From Pseudomonas sp. GM48 (GTDB lineage: Bacteria > Pseudomonadota > Gammaproteobacteria > Pseudomonadales > Pseudomonadaceae), in the NCBI RefSeq assembly GCF_000282335.1, contig NZ_AKJM01000079.1:1-42481 (forward strand): 42,481 bases of DNA. The letters run 5' to 3'. The stretch's first letter is position 1, and every line of letters begins with the position of its first letter. Positions 25,871 to 33,498 of this stretch are shown here, piece by piece. The notes under the pieces are model-generated. The model saw nothing but the letters and a program-made list of their open reading frames with translations. It had not been told where the DNA came from and did no database searches. Made by a program: the position numbers and the translations under genes.

Positions 25871-26231
25871 CTCATCCACCACGGCGGGTATCACGCCGTA
25901 CCTCGAAGCCGTCAGCAGCCGCACCGACCTGGTGGACTGGGGCGTGCAGAGCGACGCTGTCGAAGGCGTCTCGCATTCCAGCGGCCGCTTGCTGTTCAAG
26001 GGCCCGAACAACAGCCCGGAAAGCGGATTGTGGGTCTGCACCCCCGGTCGCTGGCGGCTGTCGATTCCCCGGGACGAGTTGTGCCACTTCATCGCGGGTC
26101 ACGCCACTTACCGTAACGACAACGGTGAAGTGATTGAAGTGCGCCCCAACACCCTGGTGCTGTTCCCGGCCGGCTGGATGGGCGAATGCGACGTCCGGGA
26201 AACCTTGCGCAACGTTTACATGCTCGCCTGA
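25863..26231 (+). CDS. Cupin-domain protein (cupin_3 type)
   Basis: 122 residues from ATG 25863, overlapping the glycosyltransferase stop. A small cupin with WVCTPGRWRLSIPRDELCHF, IAGHATYRNDNGEVIEVRPN, LVLFPAGWMGECDVRETLRN and the end VYMLA. It is the same type as the neighbouring cupin at 26.4 kb and the one at 16.3 kb. The first motif lacks the usual histidine pair, so metal binding may differ from classical cupins. Role unknown. Confidence 0.83.
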   Translation: MPDSSTTAGITPYLEAVSSRTDLVDWGVQSDAVEGVSHSSGRLLFKGPNNSPESGLWVCTPGRWRLSIPRDELCHFIAGHATYRNDNGEVIEVRPNTLVLFPAGWMGECDVRETLRNVYMLA

Positions 26232-26262
26232 ACCTGACACCGGACCTGGACCTGACACTGGA

Positions 26263-26374
26263 CTTGTGGCGAGGGAGCTTGCTCCCGTTGGGCAGCGAAG
26301 CTGCCCCCCAGCTCTTCACCTGAAAAGCAGGGCCTGCTGCGCAGTCCAGCGGGAGCAAGCTCCCTCGCCACAGG
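26263..26374. repeat. REP pair, GTGGCGAGGGAGC family
   Basis: CTTGTGGCGAGGGAGCTTGC and the inverted CAAGCTCCCTCGCCACAGG enclose a GC-rich spacer (GGCAGCGAAGCTGCC). It sits inside the operon between two cupin genes and may shape mRNA stability or partly uncouple the genes after it. Just upstream, CCTGACACYGGA occurs twice (about 26233-26262). Confidence 0.92.
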
Positions 26375-26419
26375 TTATGTGATGAACCTTTTTGAACTGA
26401 TTTTTTTGGAGAACAACAC

Positions 26420-26764
26420 ATGACAACCCCGTTTCTGTACGACCCGCTGAGCATCACTGACGTCAAGGATTGGGGCGTGATCCCGACCATGCTTGAGGGT
26501 GAATCCCGTGTCTCCGGCGTGGTGCTGCACAAAGGCCCCGAAGGCCAGTCCGAATGCGGCATCTGGATCTGCACCCCGGGCAAGTGGTTTTGCCATGTCA
26601 CCAGCGACGAGTTCTGCCACTTCCTCGAGGGCCGCTGCACGTACGTCCACGAGTCCGGCGAAGTGATCGAGATCAAGCCAGACACCGCCGCCTTCTTCGG
26701 CAAGGACTGGAAGGGTGTGTGCACCGTCCACGAGACCATCAAAAAGGTCTACATGATCCGGTGA
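26420..26764 (+). CDS. Cupin-domain protein (cupin_3 type)
   Basis: 114 residues, ATG 26420 with TTGGAGAAC upstream. It carries WICTPGKWFCHVTSDEFCHF, LEGRCTYVHESGEVIEIKPD and WKGVCTVHETIKKVYMIR, closely following the pattern of the cupin encoded before it. It probably arose by duplication. The kinase gene starts 5 bases after its stop, or overlaps it if GTG 26761 is used. Function unknown, tied to the operon's pathway. Confidence 0.85.
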   Translation: MTTPFLYDPLSITDVKDWGVIPTMLEGESRVSGVVLHKGPEGQSECGIWICTPGKWFCHVTSDEFCHFLEGRCTYVHESGEVIEIKPDTAAFFGKDWKGVCTVHETIKKVYMIR

Positions 26765-26769
26765 TCGCC

Positions 26770-27837
26770 ATGACAGATGCACTGGCGTCATTGCCAAGCC
26801 GTGAGGACCAGCGCGCAGCCTTTTTGGCCCGTGCCGGTTTTGCCGAGGCAGTGCTGGTTGCCTTGCCGGCAGATGCTTCGACCCGGCGTTACTTCCGCCT
26901 GGACGGCGCCGGCCTGTTGCTGATGGATTCGCCGCCCCATAGCGAACCCATCGGCCCGTTTGTGCGGATCGCCCGGCAGTTGCAAGGGCTGGGCCTGTCC
27001 GCGCCGGCCTTGCTGCAAGTGGATGAAGAGGCGGGGCTGGCGCTGATCGAGGATTTCGGTCACGACACCTACACCCGGTTGCTGGCGGCCGGGCATCCGG
27101 AGTCGGAGCTGTATCACCTGGCGGTCGATACGCTGGTGGCGTTGCACCGTGCAGCGCCAGCCGCGGAGCTGGCGCCTTACGACGAGCAGCGACTGGCGGA
27201 CGAGTACAGGTTGTTTATCGACTGGTACGTGCCTTTGCTTATCGGCGAAGAGACGGCGCAGGCCCTGCGCGATGAGTATCTGGCGCTGTTCGCCGACGCC
27301 TGCCGCGATGTCGCGAAACGCCGCGAAGCCCTCGTGCTGCGCGACTTCCATGTCGACAACCTGATGCTGCTGCAAGGGCGCAAAGGCGTCGCGACCTGTG
27401 GCTTGCTGGATTTTCAGGACGCCTTGGTCGGGGCGGCGGCCTATGACTTGATGTCGCTGCTCGAAGACGCCCGTCGCGATGTGCCCGAGGCGTTGCGGGT
27501 GGCACTGATCAAACATTACCTGTTGCAGCGCCCGGAGCTCGATGCGCGGCGTTTTCTCGAAGATTACCGGCGCCTGGCGGCCCAGCGTCATGCCAAGGTG
27601 CTGGGGATTTTTGTGCGCCTGGCCGGCCGTGACGGCAAGCACGGTTACCTGGCGCATCTGCCGCGCACCCTTGGTTTGTTTGTTCGGGCACTGGACGCCG
27701 AGGCCTTTGCGCCCCTGCGCAAATGGCTCGACTGGCATGTGCCGGGCTGGCGCAATGAGTTGCCCGCCGAGACCCTGGCGACATTGCGTGAAACCCCTTA
27801 TCGATTGGTTCAAGGATCATCCCATGGCCACGTTTAA
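26770..27837 (+). CDS. Phosphotransferase (APH fold), AmgK-like sugar kinase
   Basis: 355 residues from ATG 26770 (GTG 26761 is an in-frame alternative). The N-terminal lobe has ALPADASTRRYFRLDGAGLL and LLMDSPP. The catalytic loop is VLRDFHVDNLML (aspartate near residue 192) and the metal-binding loop is GLLDFQDALVGAAAYDLMSL. This arrangement is typical of AmgK, the anomeric kinase of MurNAc/GlcNAc recycling. Here there is no murU next to it; instead a GlmU-like nucleotidyltransferase lies 1.5 kb downstream in the same operon. A C1-phosphorylated sugar as product is a reasonable inference. Choline- or aminoglycoside-type substrates are not excluded. Confidence 0.8.
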   Translation: MTDALASLPSREDQRAAFLARAGFAEAVLVALPADASTRRYFRLDGAGLLLMDSPPHSEPIGPFVRIARQLQGLGLSAPALLQVDEEAGLALIEDFGHDTYTRLLAAGHPESELYHLAVDTLVALHRAAPAAELAPYDEQRLADEYRLFIDWYVPLLIGEETAQALRDEYLALFADACRDVAKRREALVLRDFHVDNLMLLQGRKGVATCGLLDFQDALVGAAAYDLMSLLEDARRDVPEALRVALIKHYLLQRPELDARRFLEDYRRLAAQRHAKVLGIFVRLAGRDGKHGYLAHLPRTLGLFVRALDAEAFAPLRKWLDWHVPGWRNELPAETLATLRETPYRLVQGSSHGHV

Positions 27838-29332
27838 CAGCGATTCTGCCTTGCGTTTCATCAATCCCGAGTTCCTGCCGCTGACCGATGGCCGCGTGCG
27901 CGAAGTGCTCGACCCCGCGACCCTGCAACCGGTCGGGCAAGTCGGCGTGTGTGGCGAAGCCGATGTGCAAACCGCCATCGATGCCGCGACCGCCGCGCAA
28001 AAACAATGGCGTCTGGTCGATGCGAAAAGCCGCGCCGCGCGCCTGCATCAACTGGCCAATGCCATAGAGCAGAACGTGCCTTGCAACCGCGAAGTCGCAC
28101 GCCTGATGACCCTGGAAATGGGCAAGCCGTTTCCCGAAGCCATGGGCGAGTTGGCCAACTGTGCGCCGATCTTTCGCTACTACGCGGAAATGGCCCGGGA
28201 CGAAGCCGGCAAGGTCGCCGGCACCACGCAGATCGGCTCCTTCCAGCATGTGCGTTATGAGCCGTATGGCGTCAGCGTGCACATCATGCCGTTCAACTTT
28301 CCGATCCTGTTGATGTGCTGGACGGTCGCTGCGTCGCTGGCGGCGGGCAACGCCTGCATCATCAAACCGGCGGAAGCCACGACCCTGTGCACCCTCAAGT
28401 TCATGGAGCATTTCACCGCGTTGTTGCCGGGACTGGTGTCTTGTGTGCCGGGTGATGCTGTGACCGCGCAGTTACTGGTGCAGTCGACGCAGACCCATGC
28501 GGTGGCCTTCACCGGCAGTGTCGCGGCGGGCAAAGCCGTGGCAGTGGCCTGCGCCGAACGAATGAAGCCTTGCGTGATCGAGGCCGGTGGCAGCGATCCA
28601 TTGATCATCTCCAGACATGCACCGCTGGATGTCGCGGCGGCGGGTGCCGTGACGGCTGCATTCCATCTCAGCGGGCAGATTTGCACGTCGGCCGAGCGCT
28701 TCTATGTCGTTGAAGAGATCCATGACGAATTTGTCGCGAAGTTCGCCGAGCGTACCCGGGCCTTGCGCATTGGCCATGGCCTGGAGCGCTCGGAGATCGG
28801 GCCGATGGTCAGCGAAGCGGCGCGCAGTAAAGTCATGCGCCTGGTCGATGACGCCGTGGCCAAGGGTGCGAAAGTGGTCTGTGGCGGGCGGATTCCACCC
28901 GGGCACAGCGTGGGTTGGTTCTATGAGCCGACCATCCTCACCGGGGTGACTGGCGACATGGCCATACTTCAGGAAGAGTGCTTCGGCCCGGTGGCGGCGA
29001 TCTGTCGTGTCAGCGATTTCGACGAGGCGGTGCGGCTGGCCAATGATTCGCCGTTCGGCCTTGGTGCCTCGCTGTTTTCCACGGACCTGGCCGAAGCCAT
29101 GGAAGCCGCCGAGCGTCTGGAGGCGGGGATGGTCTGGGTCAACAATCCGTTGATCGATAACGATGCACTGCCATTCGGTGGCTGGAAGATGTCGGGTCTT
29201 GGGCGTGAACTCGGGCGTCAGGGGCTGGAAGCGTTCCGTCGCTCGAAAATGGTCATCATCGATCATCAGCCGAAGATTCAGGACTGGTGGTACCCGTATG
29301 CCGACGACGTGTTTTATCGCGATCCGGCCTGA
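27824..29332 (+). CDS. Aldehyde dehydrogenase, NAD(P)+-dependent
   Basis: 502 residues, starting at ATG 27824 (AAGGATC upstream) inside the end of the kinase gene. Rossmann/cofactor loop AFTGSVAAGKAVA, general base E253 in VIEAGGSDP, catalytic C287 in SGQICTSAER and C-terminal LPFGGWKMSGLGRELG define a full aldehyde dehydrogenase. The base motif reads EAGG rather than the common ELGG. It would oxidise an aldehyde to the acid, probably one formed by the flavin oxidase at 16.7 kb. The closest branch looks like succinate-semialdehyde or vanillin/benzaldehyde-type enzymes, but this is by eye. Confidence 0.9.
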   Translation: MATFNSDSALRFINPEFLPLTDGRVREVLDPATLQPVGQVGVCGEADVQTAIDAATAAQKQWRLVDAKSRAARLHQLANAIEQNVPCNREVARLMTLEMGKPFPEAMGELANCAPIFRYYAEMARDEAGKVAGTTQIGSFQHVRYEPYGVSVHIMPFNFPILLMCWTVAASLAAGNACIIKPAEATTLCTLKFMEHFTALLPGLVSCVPGDAVTAQLLVQSTQTHAVAFTGSVAAGKAVAVACAERMKPCVIEAGGSDPLIISRHAPLDVAAAGAVTAAFHLSGQICTSAERFYVVEEIHDEFVAKFAERTRALRIGHGLERSEIGPMVSEAARSKVMRLVDDAVAKGAKVVCGGRIPPGHSVGWFYEPTILTGVTGDMAILQEECFGPVAAICRVSDFDEAVRLANDSPFGLGASLFSTDLAEAMEAAERLEAGMVWVNNPLIDNDALPFGGWKMSGLGRELGRQGLEAFRRSKMVIIDHQPKIQDWWYPYADDVFYRDPA

Positions 29333-29359
29333 AGCCAGGATGCACACAGGAGGATCGCG

Positions 29360-30140
29360 ATGAGCGACAACTTTGGCTGGTCGACGCTGGCGGTGATTCT
29401 GGCGGCCGGGCAGGGCACGCGGATGCGTTCGCCGCTGCCCAAGGTCTTGCATCCGGTGGGCAATCGGCCGCTGCTCGGCCATGTGCTGGCGGCGGTGGAG
29501 GCGGCGGGTATCGAGCAACGGGCGGTGGTGGTTGGCGCTGGCGGCGGGCCGGTGGCCGAGTACGTGCAACAGGTCGCACCGACAGCGCAGGTCTTTACCC
29601 AGCACGAACAACTGGGCACGGCACCACGCGGTGCTCGCGGCCCGACCGGTATTGCAGGCGCACGAACAGCAACAGGGCTGTGTGTTGGTGCTGTTTGGCG
29701 ACTCACCCTTGATTACCCCGCAGACCCTGGCCCGTTTACGCAGGGCATTGATCGATGGTGCGGCCGTGGCGGTGGCGGGTTTCCACACCCAACGACCGGG
29801 GCCTTACGGGCGGTTGCTGGTGGAGCAGGGGCGTTTGCGCGCAATCCGCGAAGCCAAAGATGCAAGCCCGAAGGAGCTGGACATCAACTTCTGCAATGGC
29901 GGCGTCATGGGCCTGCGCGCCGATACCTGCCTGTGGCTGCTGGAGCGTATCGGCAACCAGAACGCCCAGGGTGAGTTTTATCTCACCGATGCGTTGGCGG
30001 TGGCCAACGAGGCGGGGCTGACGGTCACTGCCGTGGAAGTGGATGAAATCGACGTACTCGGGGTCAATGACCGCGAGCAATTGCAGGTCGCCGAACAGCT
30101 GTACCAACAGCGTCGACACCGGCGGATCAAGGAGTGTCCC
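29360..30140 (+). pseudogene. GlmU N-domain-like nucleotidyltransferase, frameshifted
   Basis: ATG 29360 has GGAGG upstream. The product starts LAVILAAGQGTRMRSPLPKV, then LHPVGNRPLLGHVLAAVEAA and EQLGTA, the sugar-nucleotide pyrophosphorylase pattern of GlmU. One extra C at 29624-29625 breaks the frame. In the next frame the protein resumes as HAVLAARPVLQ, then VLFGDSPLI, PGPYGRLL, NAQGEFYLTDAL and VNDREQLQVAEQLYQQ. The C-terminal acetyltransferase repeat domain of GlmU is absent, so this is a stand-alone pyrophosphorylase (about 258 residues if repaired). No stop separates the second frame from the following aldehyde dehydrogenase. Sequencing error is possible. Confidence 0.75.
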
Positions 30141-31619
30141 ATGGGTGACTATCAACGGTTGTACATCGGCGGTGAATGGGTCGCCCCGGTTCAACGCGGT
30201 GTTTTCGACACGCTCGATCCGAGTGACGAGTCGGTTCTGGCGCGGGTCGCTTCTGCCACGTTCGAGGACGTCGACCGGGCGGTTGCGGCTGCGCGTTCGG
30301 CGTTTGATGAAGGGGACTGGCCGCGCTGGTCCGGTGCACAACGAGCCGAGGTCCTGCGCCGAATCGCCGAGGGTATCCGCAACCGTCAGGATGAGCTGGC
30401 GGCCATCGAAGTGCGCGACAACGGTAAGCCGTTGCCGGAAGCATTGTGGGACATCGCCGACACCGCCGGTTGCTTCGACTTCTATGCCGGGCTGGCCGAG
30501 CAGTCGGATCAACAGAGTGAACAGTCGATCGATCTGCCGGATGCGCGCTTCACGTCATCGGTGATCAAGGAGCCGCTCGGTGTGGTTGCGGCGATCATCC
30601 CGTGGAACTTCCCGATGCTGATGGCCGCCTGGAAAGTCGCCCCGGCGCTGGCGGCAGGTTGCACCGTGGTACTCAAACCTTCCGAACTGACGCCGTTGAC
30701 TGCTCTCGAACTGGCGGGCATCGCTGACAAGGCAGGATTGCCGGCCGGGGTGCTGAACGTGATCACTGGCCTGGGGCGCGAGGCGGGAGCGCCGCTGGCC
30801 AAACACCCGTATGTCGACAAAGTCGCCTTCACCGGGAGTGTGCCGACCGGGCGCAAGATCATGCAGGCGGCTGCGAACGATATCAAAAACATCAGCCTGG
30901 AACTGGGCGGCAAATCACCCTTCGTGATCTTCGCCGACAGCGACATTGAAGCCGCCGTGGAGTGGATTCTGTTCGGGATCTTCTGGAACCAGGGCCAGGT
31001 CTGTTCAGCCACTTCGCGGGTGCTGGTGGAGCGCGCGTTATACCCGGCACTGCTGGAGCGCCTGATTACCGCTACCGAGCAGATTCAGATTGGCCAGGGT
31101 TTCGAGGACGGGGTGAAGCTCGGACCGCTGGTCAGTCAGGGGCAACTGGAAAAGGTGCTGGCGGCGATTACAGCCGGTCAGCAAGAGGGAGCGCGGCTGG
31201 TTTCGGGCGGTGTGCGACCGGATTATCCGGAAAAGGGTTATTACCTGACGCCAGCGATTTTCGCCGATGTTCCCGAAGACAGTTCGGTATGGCGTGAGGA
31301 AATTTTCGGCCCGGTGGTGTGCTTGCGCGCATTCGACACGGAAGCCGAAGCGATCAGACTGGCCAATGACTCGCCGTTCGGCCTGGCGGCAGCGGTCATG
31401 TCCCGGGACATCCCGCGCTGCGAACGGGTCGCTCGCGGTTTTCGCGCAGGCATCGTGTGGGTCAACTGCTCGCAACCAACCTTCGTCGAGGCACCCTGGG
31501 GCGGTTACAAGCAGAGCGGCATTGGTCGCGAATTGGGCGAGTGGGGCTACAACAACTACCTGGAAACCAAGCAGATCACCCGCTACAACGGCGAACCCTG
31601 GGGGTGGTATCTGAAGTGA
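30141..31619 (+). CDS. Aminoaldehyde / betaine-aldehyde-type dehydrogenase (ALDH10-like)
   Basis: 492 residues from ATG 30141, with AAGGAG at ideal spacing. Substrate-channel and catalytic marks are IIPWNFPMLMAAWKVAPALA, FTGSVPTGRKIM, E254 in SLELGGKSP and C288 in GQVCSATSR. The ending EAPWGGYKQSGIGRELGEWG and EPWGWYLK is characteristic of plant ALDH10 aminoaldehyde/betaine-aldehyde dehydrogenases. Likely substrates are omega-aminoaldehydes such as 3-aminopropanal or 4-aminobutanal, which fits the polyamine-type importer. The upstream pyrophosphorylase frame runs into this gene without a stop, but the internal ribosome site makes independent translation likely. Confidence 0.9.
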   Translation: MGDYQRLYIGGEWVAPVQRGVFDTLDPSDESVLARVASATFEDVDRAVAAARSAFDEGDWPRWSGAQRAEVLRRIAEGIRNRQDELAAIEVRDNGKPLPEALWDIADTAGCFDFYAGLAEQSDQQSEQSIDLPDARFTSSVIKEPLGVVAAIIPWNFPMLMAAWKVAPALAAGCTVVLKPSELTPLTALELAGIADKAGLPAGVLNVITGLGREAGAPLAKHPYVDKVAFTGSVPTGRKIMQAAANDIKNISLELGGKSPFVIFADSDIEAAVEWILFGIFWNQGQVCSATSRVLVERALYPALLERLITATEQIQIGQGFEDGVKLGPLVSQGQLEKVLAAITAGQQEGARLVSGGVRPDYPEKGYYLTPAIFADVPEDSSVWREEIFGPVVCLRAFDTEAEAIRLANDSPFGLAAAVMSRDIPRCERVARGFRAGIVWVNCSQPTFVEAPWGGYKQSGIGRELGEWGYNNYLETKQITRYNGEPWGWYLK

Positions 31620-31633
31620 ATTGAACGCAAACC

Positions 31634-31665
31634 GGTCTGCCTCAGAACAGGGGCAGGCCATTTTT
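31634..31665 (+). terminator. Rho-independent terminator of the importer/ALDH operon
   Basis: GGTCTGCC and GGCAGGCC (8 pairs, one G-T) enclose a 10-base loop and are followed by ATTTTT, 14 bases after the dehydrogenase stop. Confidence 0.75.
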
Positions 31666-31720
31666 CCCGATCGGTGTGCCTATGTGCGTAATTGCATCGA
31701 ATTGACCACCTGTCTGCGAG

Positions 31721-31855
31721 CGTTTAACTCTGTCGTTGCGAGCGGCCCATCGACTGCTCAAGGTCGCGCGCACGCTGGCGGACCTTGAACAAGCCGACGG
31801 GATCAGACGCGAACATTTGGCCGAGGCGCTGCAATATCGGTCGACAATGCTCTAG
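31721..31855 (+). pseudogene. C-terminal remnant of a ComM/YifB Mg-chelatase-like ATPase
   Basis: A 44-codon frame reads [20 protein letters not shown], then [20 protein letters not shown] and STML, ending TAG 31855. This matches the last helices of ComM/YifB AAA proteins (..[16 protein letters not shown]...HLAEALQYR). The rest of the gene, over 450 residues, is missing, as are a start codon and ribosome site. It marks an old deletion or a recombination junction between the importer operon and the epimerase gene. Confidence 0.75.
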
Positions 31856-31861
31856 TCGGTG

Positions 31862-33076
31862 TCACCCCTTGGTCAGATCAACCAACGGCGTCTGCCGCAC
31901 CTCAGTCTCCCGCCCACCCTGAATCTCGCTCACCTGCTTCAAGGCCGTATCCACAGCCGCCTTATCCGCCAACAAGCTGTAGCTGATGCGGAACTGCTTA
32001 TGTTCCTTCGGCCCAATTGTCGGTACCAGATTCAGTGGCCGCTGATAACGGCGGTTGTAGGAAAAACTTGTCCCCGGCTCCAGCCCCGTGACATAGCCCT
32101 GGCCTTGGGTATCGGTGTTTTTCCACAAGGAAAACACGGGCAGTGTCTGAGTGTTGAAGCCGACCGAAACGCCCAGGCTGCCGGCCTTGTTATGCAACAC
32201 GGTCAACGTATCGCCCTTGGCATCGGCATACGGCACCACGTTGTAAACCGTTTCGTCGTAGTCCTTGGTCGGTGCGCGGTAGGTTTGCCAGTCTGGCAGA
32301 TCGCCCTTGGCCTTGTCGTTGAACGGCGACACCTGTTTCACCGGCGCGGCGAAACGAGCGCCCTGCTCCAGGAACGGGGTGCTGAAGTTACTGTGATACA
32401 GCGCCTGGTATTCCTTCGGATAGTCACCGTTGTTGGTCAGGGTGTCGTTGAGGGCGAACACTACGCTGCCGGGTTCGGTGACCAGTTCGGTCGCGACGGA
32501 GAAGTCGACCTTCTTGAACGCCTGCTCTTTCAGTTCGCCGCGCAGGGTGATGGCGTACGGTGGTTTTTCATCGATGTGCAGGGTGACTTTGTTCGCAGGA
32601 ATGTTGGCGGCCCGACCGTGCAGGGTCAGCAGTTCGCCATTGTCGACGCCGGGGTGGCCGACCCATTCGTATCCGCAGCGGGTGACCAGCTCATTGAAAC
32701 CTTCCAGCCAGCCCAGACCACCGCGGCCATTGAGTTCGATGAAGGACGGATTGACCACTTCCTTGACCGGTGAATCCCAGCCCATGCGCACATTGCCGAC
32801 CGAGGCCTGCAAGACGTTCATTCCTCGAGTCGGCACTACCGAGAGTTTCATCGTGCCGTTATCGATGTCGACGATGCTGACACCCTCCTGCCGACCGCCG
32901 TGCAAGGTGCGCAGGGTAACGCTGAAGGGTTTGTCGGTTTTTATGCCGAGTTGCTGGCTGGTGGTCTGCCAGTTCTGGGCGGCTTTGTCGGTGTCGAGCA
33001 GAACGTAATCCCAGGCCATGGCGTGGGAGGCAGCGGACAGTGCGCTAAGGGCAACAAAGAGTTTGAGCGGGGTCAT
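31862..33076 (-). CDS. Secreted aldose 1-epimerase family protein (DUF4432-like)
   Basis: 404 residues from the ATG at 33076, which starts a signal peptide (MTPLKLFVALSALSAASHAM, cleaved after AMA). The mature domain is a galactose-mutarotase-like fold: LSVVPTRGMNVLQA, NPSFIELNGRGGLGWLEGFN, LVTRCGYEWVGHPG, LHGRAANIPAN, YHSNFSTPFLEQGARF and VTGLEPGTSFSYNRRYQRPL. DUF4432 proteins belong to this superfamily; many are cytoplasmic, so a periplasmic one is notable. A longer GTG frame from 33244 would bury the signal peptide. A LacI-type palindrome lies 44 bases upstream. Likely acts on sugars in the periplasm. Confidence 0.88.
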   Translation of the reverse strand: MTPLKLFVALSALSAASHAMAWDYVLLDTDKAAQNWQTTSQQLGIKTDKPFSVTLRTLHGGRQEGVSIVDIDNGTMKLSVVPTRGMNVLQASVGNVRMGWDSPVKEVVNPSFIELNGRGGLGWLEGFNELVTRCGYEWVGHPGVDNGELLTLHGRAANIPANKVTLHIDEKPPYAITLRGELKEQAFKKVDFSVATELVTEPGSVVFALNDTLTNNGDYPKEYQALYHSNFSTPFLEQGARFAAPVKQVSPFNDKAKGDLPDWQTYRAPTKDYDETVYNVVPYADAKGDTLTVLHNKAGSLGVSVGFNTQTLPVFSLWKNTDTQGQGYVTGLEPGTSFSYNRRYQRPLNLVPTIGPKEHKQFRISYSLLADKAAVDTALKQVSEIQGGRETEVRQTPLVDLTKG

Positions 33077-33498
33077 GGCAGCAGCCTTTCTTGGATTTGT
33101 GCCATTTTTATAAACTTGATGAAACGTTTCAGCAAGCTTAAAAAGCGACACAACGCCGGAAAATGCCAAGAAAGATTTGGGACAGATCGGAAAATTGAGT
33201 CGATGCCATCGCGAGCAGGCCGCTAAGGCGCCGGGTACTTTCACGCAACGTGCCGTGAAAAGTGCTCAGTTGATCGGCCAGTAACCGCGCCTGGCTCGCC
33301 AGATGCTCTTCGCGGAGCGTCCGGCGAGCGCAGGGCAAACACGGTACTGCCGCTGATAGCCGATTTCTGCCCTTCGTGACAGGCAGAAAACTGCCAGGAG
33401 CAGCCATTCAAACATGTCTACGAAACCCGGTGCGGTTCACCCGTGTACCGCGCAGGTGTGTAAAATTCATATTCTCCTACTAGTCATGGATTCCTATT
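33077..33498. other. Intergenic stretch between epimerase and papain-like genes
   Basis: Holds the LacI-type palindrome (33120-33131) and repeat copy C (about 33356-33396: GCCGATTTCTGCCCTTCGTG, then ACAGGCAGAAA). A minus-strand open frame at 33138-33407 includes LASQARLLADQLSTFHGTLR, which might be a remnant of a helical protein, but I cannot place it. No clear gene. Confidence 0.4.
33120..33131. promoter_or_regulatory. LacI/GalR-type operator
   Basis: The perfect palindrome TGAAACGTTTCA, with the central CG typical of LacI/GalR operators, lies 44 bases before the epimerase-like gene. No LacI regulator gene is in the window. Confidence 0.6.

Noticed and set aside
29481..30140. Upstream part of the 712-codon frame read as one large protein
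   Set aside because: Before 29624 this frame is Arg/Trp-rich nonsense; only the part after the inserted C is real pyrophosphorylase, so 29481 is not a start.
33138..33407. 89-codon minus-strand frame with LASQARLLADQLSTF
   Set aside because: Could be the end of a chemoreceptor-like coiled coil, but it has no start signal and no firm match; recorded only as intergenic content.
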